Positions 35,495 through 43,733 of a stretch of 64,000 nt of DNA are shown in pieces. The translations under genes and the position numbers were made by a program. Origin of the DNA: Desulfocicer vacuolatum DSM 3385. Lineage in GTDB: Bacteria > Desulfobacterota > Desulfobacteria > Desulfobacterales > Desulfobacteraceae. How positions within the stretch are numbered: position 1 is the stretch's first letter; the number at the start of each line of letters is the position of its first letter. Under the pieces are notes generated by a model. That model made no database searches and was not told the DNA's origin. It saw only the letters and a list, made by a program, of their open reading frames with translations. The stretch is taken from positions 124,001-188,000 of the forward strand of contig NZ_FWXY01000006.1 in assembly GCF_900176365.1 (NCBI RefSeq). The letters run 5' to 3'.

Positions 35495-36190
35495 TTAGAT
35501 TTCCATGTAATCAAGGGGCTTGACATCGTAGGCAAACTCAATCTTGCGATTTAGTTTGCTGTCCACCAGCTCCCCTGAGAAACTGTCTGCAAAGACAAAA
35601 TCATCGGTGAGCATTTTAAAGGTACCGGAATAGATCACTGTGCCGTCCAGGGGACCGTCTATTTTTTCTTTAACAAAGGTCATTAATTCAGACGGATTAA
35701 GAAGAAGGCCCAGCTCACCTTCCTGGTATAGTATGGTGTCTCCATCTTTTACCACCGAGCATCGCATGCTTAATGTGTCCCAGTGCTCTTTAATTTCTTC
35801 CAGGGGCCACACGGTTTTAGATGTGATATTGGGGCATATCTGTTTGGATCGGGGAATATGAAATTCTTCCAGATTACGATCGGTGTGGTCACTTCCCACG
35901 CCCACATACACTTCTGATTCATTTTTTATGAACAATACATACTCAAGTTCTCCGGAGGTTTCGTCGCCAAACACTTCCATGGCATCCTCCGTGGACAATG
36001 CACGGCTCACCACCGGATACAGGGTCGGGGTGCTGTCCGGTACTTCAATACCTTTTTCTGCAAGTTCTGTGAGATGGTGTCGTACTTCTTCCTGGTTTTT
36101 TCCTGTAAAACCGGCATTGACCATTTTGGTGTAGCTGAATTTCAACGGCCCGGTGCCTTCTTTGGTTTCAAGTGTAAGATCTATTTCCAA
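35495..36190 (-). CDS. DUF2848-family protein
   Basis: A 231-residue soluble protein that I place in DUF2848 from its overall pattern (YVLFIKNESEVYVGVGSDHT DRNLEE region, DKNDxTxxYQEG-like KDGDTILYQEG, and FADSFSGELVD); no activity is established for the family. The start is taken as TTG 36190, nine bases after GGGAGG. The open frame extends to 36286 only through repeat DNA, and no ATG fits. It lies between the cupin and nitrilase genes of the catabolic operon. Confidence 0.75.
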   Translation of the reverse strand: MEIDLTLETKEGTGPLKFSYTKMVNAGFTGKNQEEVRHHLTELAEKGIEVPDSTPTLYPVVSRALSTEDAMEVFGDETSGELEYVLFIKNESEVYVGVGSDHTDRNLEEFHIPRSKQICPNITSKTVWPLEEIKEHWDTLSMRCSVVKDGDTILYQEGELGLLLNPSELMTFVKEKIDGPLDGTVIYSGTFKMLTDDFVFADSFSGELVDSKLNRKIEFAYDVKPLDYMEI

Positions 36191-36216
36191 TATTAATGTC
36201 CTCCCTGTGAAAAAGA

Positions 36217-36430
36217 GTTTATATGAAATACGCCGGAAATCAGGAGCGTATTTCAAGTTTCGTTGCGGGCAGAGCCGGATCAGCATACGGTCTGCCCATG
36301 GCAGTTATAACCATCGCATTCAGATCAATGGACGGTAAAATCTTTGTCCGGCGATTTCATGTTGAATAACTGCCACGGGCAGATCGTATTTTGATTCGGT
36401 TCCACCCACAACAAAGTATGAAAATATGTC
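36217..36430. repeat. Dispersed hairpin repeat, copy 7: two M3 modules facing each other
   Basis: 36217-36311 is a forward M3 (TTATATGAAATACGCCGGAA, then GGGCAGAGCCGGATCAG paired with GGTCTGCCC). 36366-36430 is a reverse M3 arm (AATAACTGCCACGGGCAGAT). They sit between the cupin and DUF2848 genes and so would face each other in the operon mRNA. Confidence 0.78.
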
Positions 36431-36557
36431 CGGAGGTAAGGCTATCTTTTTGTTTCAATAGCCTGAACAACAAAATCAGGCTTGATATTGCCACCGTTCC
36501 CGGATAGATGGCAAAAACGTGGGAACGGCGGTTCATAAACGGGCCATGGGCTCAGGT

Positions 36558-36902
36558 CTATTTTTTATGATACCTGATCTCAAAGGTGACGCAGCCATTG
36601 GGGATTTTGTAGGGTCCGTGGAGCATTCCCGGAGGACGGCAGGCATAATATCCCGGTAGATAGGTCTCTTTTTTGGCGATGTCGGTGAGGGTACCTTCAA
36701 TGAGAAGGACCTCTTCCCAGAATTCGTGGACCAGGGTTTCAGAGGTCTCAATGCCCGGAGGAAATTTTAACATTCGGGTATAATCCCCGGTTTCAGGGTC
36801 AAGACTTAAAATCTTTTCTTTGATACCCAATGTATCCCCTTCCACTGGTCTCCATTCATACTCGGTGTCGTAATCAATAAATTCTATTTCCGGTTTTGCC
36901 AT
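36558..36902 (-). CDS. Small cupin-domain protein
   Basis: A 114-residue single cupin: FPPGIETSETLVHEFWEEVL, then LIEGTLTD and CRPPGMLHGPYKIPNGC give the two beta-barrel motifs with candidate metal ligands (His, Glu, His). It resembles ChrR/anti-sigma-type cupins in size, but no sigma factor is near. AAGGAAGG precedes the ATG. It is the second gene of the operon after GntR-1; its role is unknown. Confidence 0.8.
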   Translation of the reverse strand: MAKPEIEFIDYDTEYEWRPVEGDTLGIKEKILSLDPETGDYTRMLKFPPGIETSETLVHEFWEEVLLIEGTLTDIAKKETYLPGYYACRPPGMLHGPYKIPNGCVTFEIRYHKK

Positions 36903-36914
36903 GACAACCTTCCT

Positions 36915-37598
36915 TTATTGTTTAGATTTTATTATTTTAACGGCATCTTTGCTCTGGTCCAGGTGGACCCTCATCTGCAAAAGTGCCTCTTCAACATCTC
37001 GTTTTTTTATTGCCCCAAGGATATTGGCGTGTTCAAGAATGACTTTCTCCATTCGTCCCCGGGTGGTAAGTGCCCGAATGCCCATGAGTTGCAGGATATC
37101 TCTGATATTTTGAATGATTGATACCAGACGTTTGTTACCGGTCAGTTGGCTGATGGCCACGTGGAAGTCACGATCTATCTCCATGAAAGTGATGGGATTT
37201 TCCGCCTGGTTTAAAAGCTGTTTCTGCTTTTCAAGGCATTGTTCAATGCCGGAAAGATCGTCGGCGGTCCAGGTGCGGCATATCTTTTTCACCGATGCCA
37301 GTTCAATGAGATAACGAAGCTCAAAAATCTCTTCAATGTCTTTCCGGGTGAACTTGTTCACCACCACCCCTTTTCGGGGCAAAAAGGAGACCAGTCCCTG
37401 GGAAGAAAGTTCCAGCAACGCTTCCCTCACCGGGGTTCGGGATATCCCAAGCTGCTGGGCAAGCCCTTTTTCATTGTAAATCACATCGGACGTCAATTGG
37501 TTGGTCAGTATGGATCTGCGAAGGGCATCGTAGGCCATTTTTGTGAGAGGTACCGGTTTTTTTAATTCAGCCAATCCCTCTAAATCTGTCAGTACCAT
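36915..37598 (-). CDS. GntR-family regulator (FCD type), GntR-1
   Basis: A 227-residue FadR-subfamily repressor/activator. The winged helix (about 15-80) contains LAQQLGISRTPVREALLELS and LPRKGVVV; the FCD ligand domain follows (IDRDFHVAISQLTGNKRL), with metal-site histidines. It is strongly similar to GntR-2 (37901) and GntR-3 (46926). It is the first gene of the catabolic operon and lies right behind a promoter whose -10 region overlaps TGTAATATATCACA, so autoregulation is likely. Confidence 0.92.
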   Translation of the reverse strand: MVLTDLEGLAELKKPVPLTKMAYDALRRSILTNQLTSDVIYNEKGLAQQLGISRTPVREALLELSSQGLVSFLPRKGVVVNKFTRKDIEEIFELRYLIELASVKKICRTWTADDLSGIEQCLEKQKQLLNQAENPITFMEIDRDFHVAISQLTGNKRLVSIIQNIRDILQLMGIRALTTRGRMEKVILEHANILGAIKKRDVEEALLQMRVHLDQSKDAVKIIKSKQ

Positions 37599-37629
37599 AT
37601 CAGAGTTTGTCCTTTGTTAGCATGTTTAA

Positions 37630-37663
37630 TGTGATATATTACATGTGTAATTAACCATGTCAA
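37630..37663 (-). promoter_or_regulatory. Promoter and operator of GntR-1 and the catabolic operon
   Basis: On the minus strand TTGACA, 14 bases, then TGTAATATATCACA (complement of 37630-37643). The palindrome-like box covers the -10 region. The same pair occurs upstream of mttB and GntR-3, each with 11 bases between. Confidence 0.75.
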
Positions 37664-37835
37664 GTGATTTTAATTGCTTGTTCAAGTTTTTTATGGCTGA
37701 TATATAGTGATACGCCCGGTGATGACCGGGTGGCGTTGCGTGATTTGTCTGTATAAGATAACGTAAGATGGAGCGATAAACTATTGATTTTAAACCATAT
37801 TATGCTTTGTTCTGTGTCCGGTGACGGCTTATGTC

Positions 37836-37870
37836 TTGACACTATTTAAAGTTACGTGCAATATATTATA
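37836..37870 (+). promoter_or_regulatory. Promoter and variant operator of GntR-2
   Basis: TTGACA (37836), 15 bases, then TGCAATATATTATA (37857), a degenerate form of the shared box. It is divergent from the GntR-1 promoter. The rest of the 37599-37900 spacer holds no gene. Confidence 0.6.
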
Positions 37871-37900
37871 TAAAAAATATTAAGATGAATCAGGAGCAAG

Positions 37901-38572
37901 ATGGAATTAACTGAGTTAAATAAACCGGAACCGCTGGCCAAAATGGCATACAATGCCCTTCGTGGGTCAATTTTATCCAACACCCTTACCAGCGGTACAA
38001 TTTATAATGAAAAAAATCTGGCCCAGCAGCTTGGGATATCCCGAACCCCGGTGAGAGAGGCACTGCTGGAGCTTTCTTCCCAGGGACTCATTGAGTTTCT
38101 CCCCCGAAAAGGGGTGGTGGTAAATAGTTTTAAACCCCAGGATATCAACGAGATTTTTGAACTTCGTCAAATTATTGAAACCCACACGTTTAAAATGGTG
38201 TGTACACAATCCGCCACAATTGATTTCACTGAAATTGACCAATGTCTTGCCGATCAACGCCGTATTGCCATGGAATCCGCTGATATTGCCAAATTCATGG
38301 AGATAGATCGTGCCTTTCACATGGCTTTTGCCCGGCAGACCGGAAACCGGCGCCTTATTGCCATCATGGATAACATCAGGGATATTCTTCACATCATGGG
38401 CAGCTATGCCCTTGTGGTTGAAGGGCGCATGAACCAGGTGGTGCTGGAACATGAAAATATTCTAAAAGCTGTTAAAGCAGGGGATGTTGACACCGCATTA
38501 ACCCTTCTTTCAGATCATTTAAGTCAAAGTAAAGCTGCTGTCAGTCATCAAGCGGTTCCCCATTCCCGGTAA
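37901..38572 (+). CDS. GntR-family regulator (FCD type), GntR-2
   Basis: A 223-residue paralogue of GntR-1, nearly the same in the DNA-binding domain ([31 protein letters not shown]) and with the FCD domain IDRAFHMAFARQTGNRRLIA. GGAGCAAG precedes ATG. It is divergent from the catabolic operon and lies before a MeoA-type (MoeA-like) gene on the same strand. The shared recognition helix suggests it can bind the same operators as GntR-1 and GntR-3. Confidence 0.92.
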   Translation: MELTELNKPEPLAKMAYNALRGSILSNTLTSGTIYNEKNLAQQLGISRTPVREALLELSSQGLIEFLPRKGVVVNSFKPQDINEIFELRQIIETHTFKMVCTQSATIDFTEIDQCLADQRRIAMESADIAKFMEIDRAFHMAFARQTGNRRLIAIMDNIRDILHIMGSYALVVEGRMNQVVLEHENILKAVKAGDVDTALTLLSDHLSQSKAAVSHQAVPHSR

Positions 38573-38635
38573 TTTCCCATTATCATTTTTTTGTGGGCAA
38601 CTGAATATGACCTGCCTGTGATCATCATGCATTTT

Positions 38636-38692
38636 CAATATTTGTTGCGGGTGGACCAAGGTCAGAACTTGGTCGCCCGTGGCAGTTACATT
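38636..38692 (+). repeat. Dispersed hairpin repeat, copy 8 (M3 fragment)
   Basis: TTGTTGCGGGTGGACCAAGG with CTTGGTCGCCCGTGGCAGTT forms a short hairpin of the M3 type. It lies between GntR-2 and the MoeA-like gene. Confidence 0.7.
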
Positions 38693-38716
38693 GATATCCA
38701 TAAAGGAAAAAAATAA

Positions 38717-39733
38717 ATGAAAAGTATTCCCGTTGAAAAGGCAGTTGGAATGATTCTGTGCCATGACATCACGGAGATTGTTCCTGATATCTTTAAAGGT
38801 CCTGCCTTTAAAAAGGGCCACGTAATTACGGCGGCAGATATTCCCCGTATGCTGGATATTGGAAAACGGCATATTTATGTGTCTGATTTTGAAGGTCGGG
38901 TACACGAAAACGATGCGGCCCGGCGCATTGCTTTGGCAGCCAGTGGAAGCGGTATTGAATTGACACAACCCGTGGAGGGGAAGGTCACCTTTGTGGCACA
39001 GCATCAAGGACTTTTAAAAATAAACGTTGAAGCCCTTGAAAAAATTAATGCCATTGATGAAGTGATGTTTGCAACGCTTCATACCCTCCAGACTGTTAAA
39101 GAAAAACAGGATCTGGCAGGTACACGCATTATTCCCCTGGCCATTGAAGATGAAAAAATAAAAGCAGTGGAAGAGATCTGCCGGACTCATTTTCCCATCA
39201 TTGAAATAAAACCCTTTGCCCCGCTTAAGGTGGGAATGATCATCACCGGCAGCGAGGTGTTCAGTGGCAGAATAAAAGATAAATTCGGTCCGGTGGTAAA
39301 GAAAAAATTCAAGGATCTGGGAAGTGATGTGTTTCGTGAAATTCTGGTATCAGATGATCGTGAAATGACCGTTAACGCCATCCATGAGCTGGTGGCGGAT
39401 GGTGCCCAGATGATTGCTCTCACCGGCGGTATGTCCGTTGATCCCGATGATCAGACCCCCGCTTCCATCCGTGCAGCCGGGGGAGATGTGGTCACCTATG
39501 GTGCGCCTGTGCTTCCGGGTGCCATGTTCATGATCTCTTTTCTTGACAAAATACCCGTCATTGGTCTTCCCGGGTGTGTCATGTACCACAGGGCCAGCAT
39601 TTTTGATCTCATTGTGCCGCGGCTCCTGGCAGGGGAAAATGTGGATCGCATGACCATTGCAGGCATGGGCCATGGCGGTTATTGTTCCAATTGCAAAAAT
39701 TGCAGATTTCCCATTTGTGGATTTGGGAAATAG
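38717..39733 (+). CDS. MoeA/MoaB-fold molybdopterin-binding protein
   Basis: A 338-residue protein with a MoCF-binding domain: the N-terminal MoeA-like part SIPVEKAVGMILCHDITEIV, then VGMIITGSEVFSGRIKDKFG and MIALTGGMSVDPDDQTP, the pterin-phosphate loops. It ends in a cysteine-rich tail CSNCKNCRFPICGFGK, absent in standard MoeA. Stand-alone proteins of this kind sit beside molybdenum hydroxylase genes and are thought to help insert or mature the cofactor. The divergent hydroxylase operon supports that. AAGGA precedes the ATG. Confidence 0.85.
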   Translation: MKSIPVEKAVGMILCHDITEIVPDIFKGPAFKKGHVITAADIPRMLDIGKRHIYVSDFEGRVHENDAARRIALAASGSGIELTQPVEGKVTFVAQHQGLLKINVEALEKINAIDEVMFATLHTLQTVKEKQDLAGTRIIPLAIEDEKIKAVEEICRTHFPIIEIKPFAPLKVGMIITGSEVFSGRIKDKFGPVVKKKFKDLGSDVFREILVSDDREMTVNAIHELVADGAQMIALTGGMSVDPDDQTPASIRAAGGDVVTYGAPVLPGAMFMISFLDKIPVIGLPGCVMYHRASIFDLIVPRLLAGENVDRMTIAGMGHGGYCSNCKNCRFPICGFGK

Positions 39734-39794
39734 AAATTTTATTCCATTTTCAACATTCGTTGTGTTTGTGAGGAGATGTCCGTTTTAGATGAAA

Positions 39795-39826
39795 AAGCCA
39801 TGTCACCCGGGGTGACATGGCCTTTA
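39795..39826. terminator. Bidirectional terminator between convergent genes
   Basis: GCCATGTCACC and GGTGACATGGC form a perfect 11-bp stem, with AAAA before it and CTTTATT after it. It serves the MoeA-like gene from the left and the BCCT gene from the right. Confidence 0.8.
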
Positions 39827-39849
39827 TTCGTTTATGTTATGATAATATG

Positions 39850-41385
39850 TTATTTCTCAGTTGGAAACTGTTCTTTATAAAGTTTTGCTGCCACCTGGGG
39901 ACCCAGCCACAGGCTTGGCAGAAGAATAAAGCCAACGGGCACGGCCGTTACCACGATAAAAGACTGCAGGGCAGAGATGCCCCCCTGACCGATGGCCAGG
40001 AGTACGGCGGCCACAGCACCCATCATGATGGCCCAGAATACCCGCATTCCCGTTGGGGGATCATCTTCACCTGTGACGGCAATGGAGATGGTCAGGGCCA
40101 TGGAATCGCCGGTGGTGGTGAGAAATATCACAATGAGCACCAGAAACGCCGGTACCATGATAAAGGACAATGGCAGCTGCTGGACAATGGCAAGAAGGGC
40201 AGCTGGCAGACCGGCATCACTCAAAGCCTTGGACACAGAGCCGGGGTTGGCAAGCTCATAAAAAATGCCTGAGCCGCCCAGTACGGAAAACCAGAAATTG
40301 GTGACGATGGGCGCAATGACACCCACGGCCATTACGATTTCACGAATGGAGCGTCCCCGGGAAATTCGGGAGATGAACACAGCCATCATGGGACCGTATC
40401 CCAGAAACCATCCCCAGAAAAAAACCGTCCACCAGCCAAGCCAGCCCGTATCCCCACGGTAAAGGGTCAACAGGGGAAATTCTTTGATATAGGTACCAAA
40501 CCCCGTAAGAAAGGAGTCCATGATAAATCCGCCGGGTCCCAGAATCAGAATAATGGCGATGAGGATAATGGTGAGAATGACGTTGAACCGACTTAATATT
40601 TGAATACCTTTTTGAAGGCCGCTGACAGCGGAAATGGTGTAGATGATCACAAGACCGATGATGATGCACAGCTGGGTCATGTAAACATCGGGAATACCAA
40701 AAAGCTGCTGAAGGGAAAAACTCAGCTGCAATCCCAGAAAACCGATGGGACCGATGGTGCCGGCGGCCACGGCAATGATGGACGCGGCATCCACGGCAAC
40801 CCCCAGTCCGTTGTTCATGATTTTTTCACCGAAAAGGGGATAGAGAAGGGCTCTTGGTTTTAACTCCACCCCTTTGTGGTAATGGCTGTACATCAGCACA
40901 ACAGCGCTTAAGGTGCCAAGGATGGCCCAGGCAAGAAAACCCCAGTGAAGATAACTTTGGGCCAGGGCCGGTGCCACAGCAGCTTTTGTTGCAGATTCAA
41001 CGCCCTGGAAAAGCGGGGGCGTGGAAGTGAAGTGATACATGGGCTCAGCTGCTGACCAAAATACGCCGCCGCCGGCAAGCAGGGTACACATGATGATGGC
41101 GATCCAGCGAAATGTGCTCATTTCCGGTTCGTCAATTTTGCCCAGTTTGATGCTGCCGTATTTGGTGCATGCCAGTACAACGCTGATCAAAAATGTCAGC
41201 AGTAACAGCACCTGCCAGTAGGCTCCAAAGTATTTACATGAAAAACCAAAGGATTTATTGACCATTCCCGATACAAAATCAATGTTTACAAGGGCTGCCA
41301 CGACAAATGCCAGCACAATGCCCCCACTCCATCCAAACACGGGCCAGTCAATGCCCGTTGATGTAGTTTTTTGTTCGTTTGCCAC
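39850..41385 (-). CDS. BCCT-family transporter, variant without the GMGIG motif
   Basis: A 511-residue BCCT carrier with about 12 membrane segments and WWTVFFWGWFLGYGPMMAVF, then ISRISRGRSIREIV. The TM3 glycine motif, GMGIG in sodium-coupled members, reads LAGGGVFWSAAEPMYHF, so the ion coupling may differ. The start is GTG 41385 after AAGGAGG. mttB lies upstream on the same strand 393 bases away; together they suggest import and demethylation of a quaternary amine. Whether one transcript spans both is unclear, because the gap carries repeat DNA. Confidence 0.9.
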   Translation of the reverse strand: MANEQKTTSTGIDWPVFGWSGGIVLAFVVAALVNIDFVSGMVNKSFGFSCKYFGAYWQVLLLLTFLISVVLACTKYGSIKLGKIDEPEMSTFRWIAIIMCTLLAGGGVFWSAAEPMYHFTSTPPLFQGVESATKAAVAPALAQSYLHWGFLAWAILGTLSAVVLMYSHYHKGVELKPRALLYPLFGEKIMNNGLGVAVDAASIIAVAAGTIGPIGFLGLQLSFSLQQLFGIPDVYMTQLCIIIGLVIIYTISAVSGLQKGIQILSRFNVILTIILIAIILILGPGGFIMDSFLTGFGTYIKEFPLLTLYRGDTGWLGWWTVFFWGWFLGYGPMMAVFISRISRGRSIREIVMAVGVIAPIVTNFWFSVLGGSGIFYELANPGSVSKALSDAGLPAALLAIVQQLPLSFIMVPAFLVLIVIFLTTTGDSMALTISIAVTGEDDPPTGMRVFWAIMMGAVAAVLLAIGQGGISALQSFIVVTAVPVGFILLPSLWLGPQVAAKLYKEQFPTEK

Positions 41386-41509
41386 TGTTACCTCCTTATA
41401 TTGGGTTCAATATTTTTTTGACCATAACAATTTTTTTGTCAGGGATCAAAAGCAGTAAGTTTTCAATAATCCGGGGTGTTCAAAGCTTTTTAAAGCTTTG
41501 ATCGCCGCT

Positions 41510-41536
41510 GGGTATTCAAAAAAACACTGAATACCC
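41510..41536 (-). terminator. Hairpin downstream of mttB
   Basis: GGGTATTCA and TGAATACCC form a perfect 9-bp stem with a 9-base loop; the T-run on the minus strand is inside the loop, so terminator activity is doubtful. A second small palindrome CAAAGCTTTTTAAAGCTTTG lies at about 41480. Confidence 0.35.
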
Positions 41537-41608
41537 GGATTTCTTGAGAATTTACCAAAAGTAATCATGATTTACTGAAATGATTCATTCTAAAAGGACG
41601 CATTGGGG

Positions 41609-41739
41609 GTAAATATTCGGTCACTACCCCATCTTTACCTGTTTTGGCAATAGTTATGCTACGCAGTCCCAAACAGGCAAATATGTGACATTGCCCAAAC
41701 ATTTACATTCCCAGGCAGAATATTTACGAATATTTACCG
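41609..41739. repeat. GTAAATATTCGG element, copy b
   Basis: GTAAATATTCGG (41609), GCAGAATATTTACG (about 41714) and CGAATATTTACCG (41727) bracket the element. The left part matches copy a inverted; the right part (TGCCCAAACATTTACATT and on) matches 52156-52191. It lies between mttB and the BCCT gene. Confidence 0.6.
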
Positions 41740-41778
41740 TTTTAAATATTAATTCTTAATGGTTTAGATTAGTTAATT

Positions 41779-43197
41779 TCAAACCTGTGCTTGCTCTACA
41801 ATGGTATCAATCTCTTTTTCCGCAGATGGGGAGAGGCGATTTTCAGGTGTTTTCTGGATCATCTCCAGCATGCGTTCCCGGGCCACCGTATAAATATCTT
41901 TGGCACCGTCCTGTTCCCAGAGATCCCAGTTGCGGCGTTCCAGCAGGCCGGGAAGCCACAGCTCTTTTCTAAAATTTTGAAAGGTGTGGGGCTGGGCCAG
42001 AAAGTTACCGCCGGGTCCCACATTTTTCATGACATCCATGGCAATGGTTGACGTATCCACCACAAGTTCTCTTGTGGCGCGCTTGATGCCCGCCATGCAG
42101 TCATCACAGAAAACAAGATCTGCAAAGTCCACCACCATGTCCATATCCAGCTGCATGGAGTCCAGGAGATCCGCAGCCATGCCCCCCATGGTTCCGATCA
42201 TGCCTGTTTCAAAACCTGCCTGGGCATCCATCACCTTGGCATCCCTCAATAGAGACGGCATGCGAACGGGAAGATCAAAATGACGGCCCATCTGGGACAT
42301 GGCCACCTTAAGAATGCCAAATTCCGGGCATGCCATGGATATGTTACCGGTTTTCATGTCAATACCCCGGGCAAAGCTGGTATAGATAATGGGACAGCCG
42401 GGATTCACAAGCTGGGAGATCACGATGCATGCCAGGATCTCCGCATGGGCCTGGGCAACGGTCCCGGCAATGGTGATGGGAGAGGAGGTGCCCAGTATGG
42501 GACCGGAACTGACGATGGAGGGGATATTCCATTTGTTCATTTCCACCAGGGAGTCAAGGGTTTCCGTGCTGATGCCAAAGGGGGGCAGGGTCAGTACCCA
42601 TCCGGATATAAAGGGACGTTTACGAAATTCAGCTTCTCCCCCCACGGCAATGGAAGCCATTTTTGCGGCATCCTGAACACATTTTGCACCAAACATTCCG
42701 CCGGTGATGTGCTTTGTGGTATTTTTAATGGTGGTGGCCCAGGTATACCAGTCGTTATAGGCTCCGGGAACTTCCTGGGGGGTTACCAGTCCGCCGTTTA
42801 CAGTTACGTTTTCAAGCTGGTCTGCCATGCGGGTGAGAACGGCAAGATCTTCATTGGTGGCGGGTCGTTTTTCTTGTGTGAGGGGGTCCATGACGTTCAC
42901 CGCCATGGTCATGCAGGCAAGGCCGGGTTCGTGCTTGTTAAAGGTGACATCCTGTGATGGATCACGTGCATAGAGCACCACTTCATTTCGCTTAGGAACG
43001 GTGGCAAGGGCCGACTCAACCATTTTTTCCGGTATTTTTACGATATCATTGTCCACGATTTCTGCACCGGCACTTTTTAAGAGCGCCAATGTTTCTTTGT
43101 GGGGCATTTTCATACCGATTTCCCTGAGCATTAAAAGGGATTGGTTATGAATATAAAGGATTTCCTCTTGCGACAAGTAGCTTATGGAAGGTTTCAT
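41779..43197 (-). CDS. mttB: MttB-family methyltransferase without pyrrolysine
   Basis: A 472-residue trimethylamine methyltransferase-family protein, open throughout with no in-frame amber codon, so it belongs to the non-pyrrolysine branch (MtgB, MtpB and MtcB act on glycine betaine, proline betaine and carnitine). Features: ISYLSQEEILYIHNQSLLML, the HITGGMFGAKCVQDAAKMAS region and GPGGNFLAQPHTFQNFRKEL near the C-terminus, all typical. It should transfer a methyl group from a quaternary amine to a corrinoid protein, but no corrinoid protein, MtqA-like transferase or activator is in the window. The promoter is about 480 bases upstream behind a dispersed repeat. Confidence 0.9.
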   Translation of the reverse strand: MKPSISYLSQEEILYIHNQSLLMLREIGMKMPHKETLALLKSAGAEIVDNDIVKIPEKMVESALATVPKRNEVVLYARDPSQDVTFNKHEPGLACMTMAVNVMDPLTQEKRPATNEDLAVLTRMADQLENVTVNGGLVTPQEVPGAYNDWYTWATTIKNTTKHITGGMFGAKCVQDAAKMASIAVGGEAEFRKRPFISGWVLTLPPFGISTETLDSLVEMNKWNIPSIVSSGPILGTSSPITIAGTVAQAHAEILACIVISQLVNPGCPIIYTSFARGIDMKTGNISMACPEFGILKVAMSQMGRHFDLPVRMPSLLRDAKVMDAQAGFETGMIGTMGGMAADLLDSMQLDMDMVVDFADLVFCDDCMAGIKRATRELVVDTSTIAMDVMKNVGPGGNFLAQPHTFQNFRKELWLPGLLERRNWDLWEQDGAKDIYTVARERMLEMIQKTPENRLSPSAEKEIDTIVEQAQV

Positions 43198-43261
43198 AAC
43201 GGTTGCTCCGTTGCTTATATTTTATTGTTGGAAAATCATTTGTCGTCTTTTCATTTTTTTA

Positions 43262-43612
43262 TAAACCCATATGCCCCGGTGGACACAACGAATATTGAAA
43301 ATAGTATTATACCGCCGCCCCCCGACGGACAATGGGTCCAGACCGGAACTGGACACAGCTCAATTGTCCGGTTCCTATTGCCCGGGGGGCTTAGGTTGCC
43401 TTGGAGGCTGCATTGTATATAAACCGCCACGGGCGAATCGTATTCTGGCCTCGTTCCATCCACAAAAAAAGGCAAAAATATTCCCCGGGTCTGCGGAGTA
43501 TTCCATATAAACTGCCATGGGGCAAACCTTATTCTGACCCGATTTTGCCCACAACCAAGCTTGAAATAGGCCCCTGTTCTGCGGAGCAGTTCCTATACCA
43601 TTGGGGAAAAGA
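43262..43612 (-). repeat. Dispersed hairpin repeat, copy 9: large, with two M3 modules
   Basis: It contains a divergent M2 (CCGCCGCCCCCCGACGGACA with a shortened G-rich partner GCCCGGGGGGC), the border GTTGCCTTGGAGGCTGCATT, and two successive reverse M3 modules, each with ACTGCCA/CGGGC and a GCGGAGTA-type stem. The conserved arm is truncated. The repeat occupies the mttB leader, between the promoter at 43656-43706 and the start codon. Confidence 0.8.
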
Positions 43613-43655
43613 ACTTGAAAAATTGTACTGTCTGGCCATCTCCAATCTAAAACTT

Positions 43656-43706
43656 GGTGATATATTATATTCATTAGTGATATATTACATACATACACTC
43701 TGTCAA
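43656..43706 (-). promoter_or_regulatory. Promoter with two GntR-type operators upstream of mttB
   Basis: On the minus strand TTGACA (complement of 43701-43706), 11 bases, then TGTAATATATCACT. A second box (TATAATATATCACC, complement of 43656-43669) lies 20 bases downstream, two DNA turns away. The box matches those of GntR-1 and GntR-3. Confidence 0.72.
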
Positions 43707-43733
43707 GGCAATTTTATAAAAAAAAATAGAAAA

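Noticed and set aside
41779-43197. Pyrrolysine-containing MttB
   Set aside because: The frame has no in-frame UAG over its full 472 codons and ends with a full-length C-terminus.
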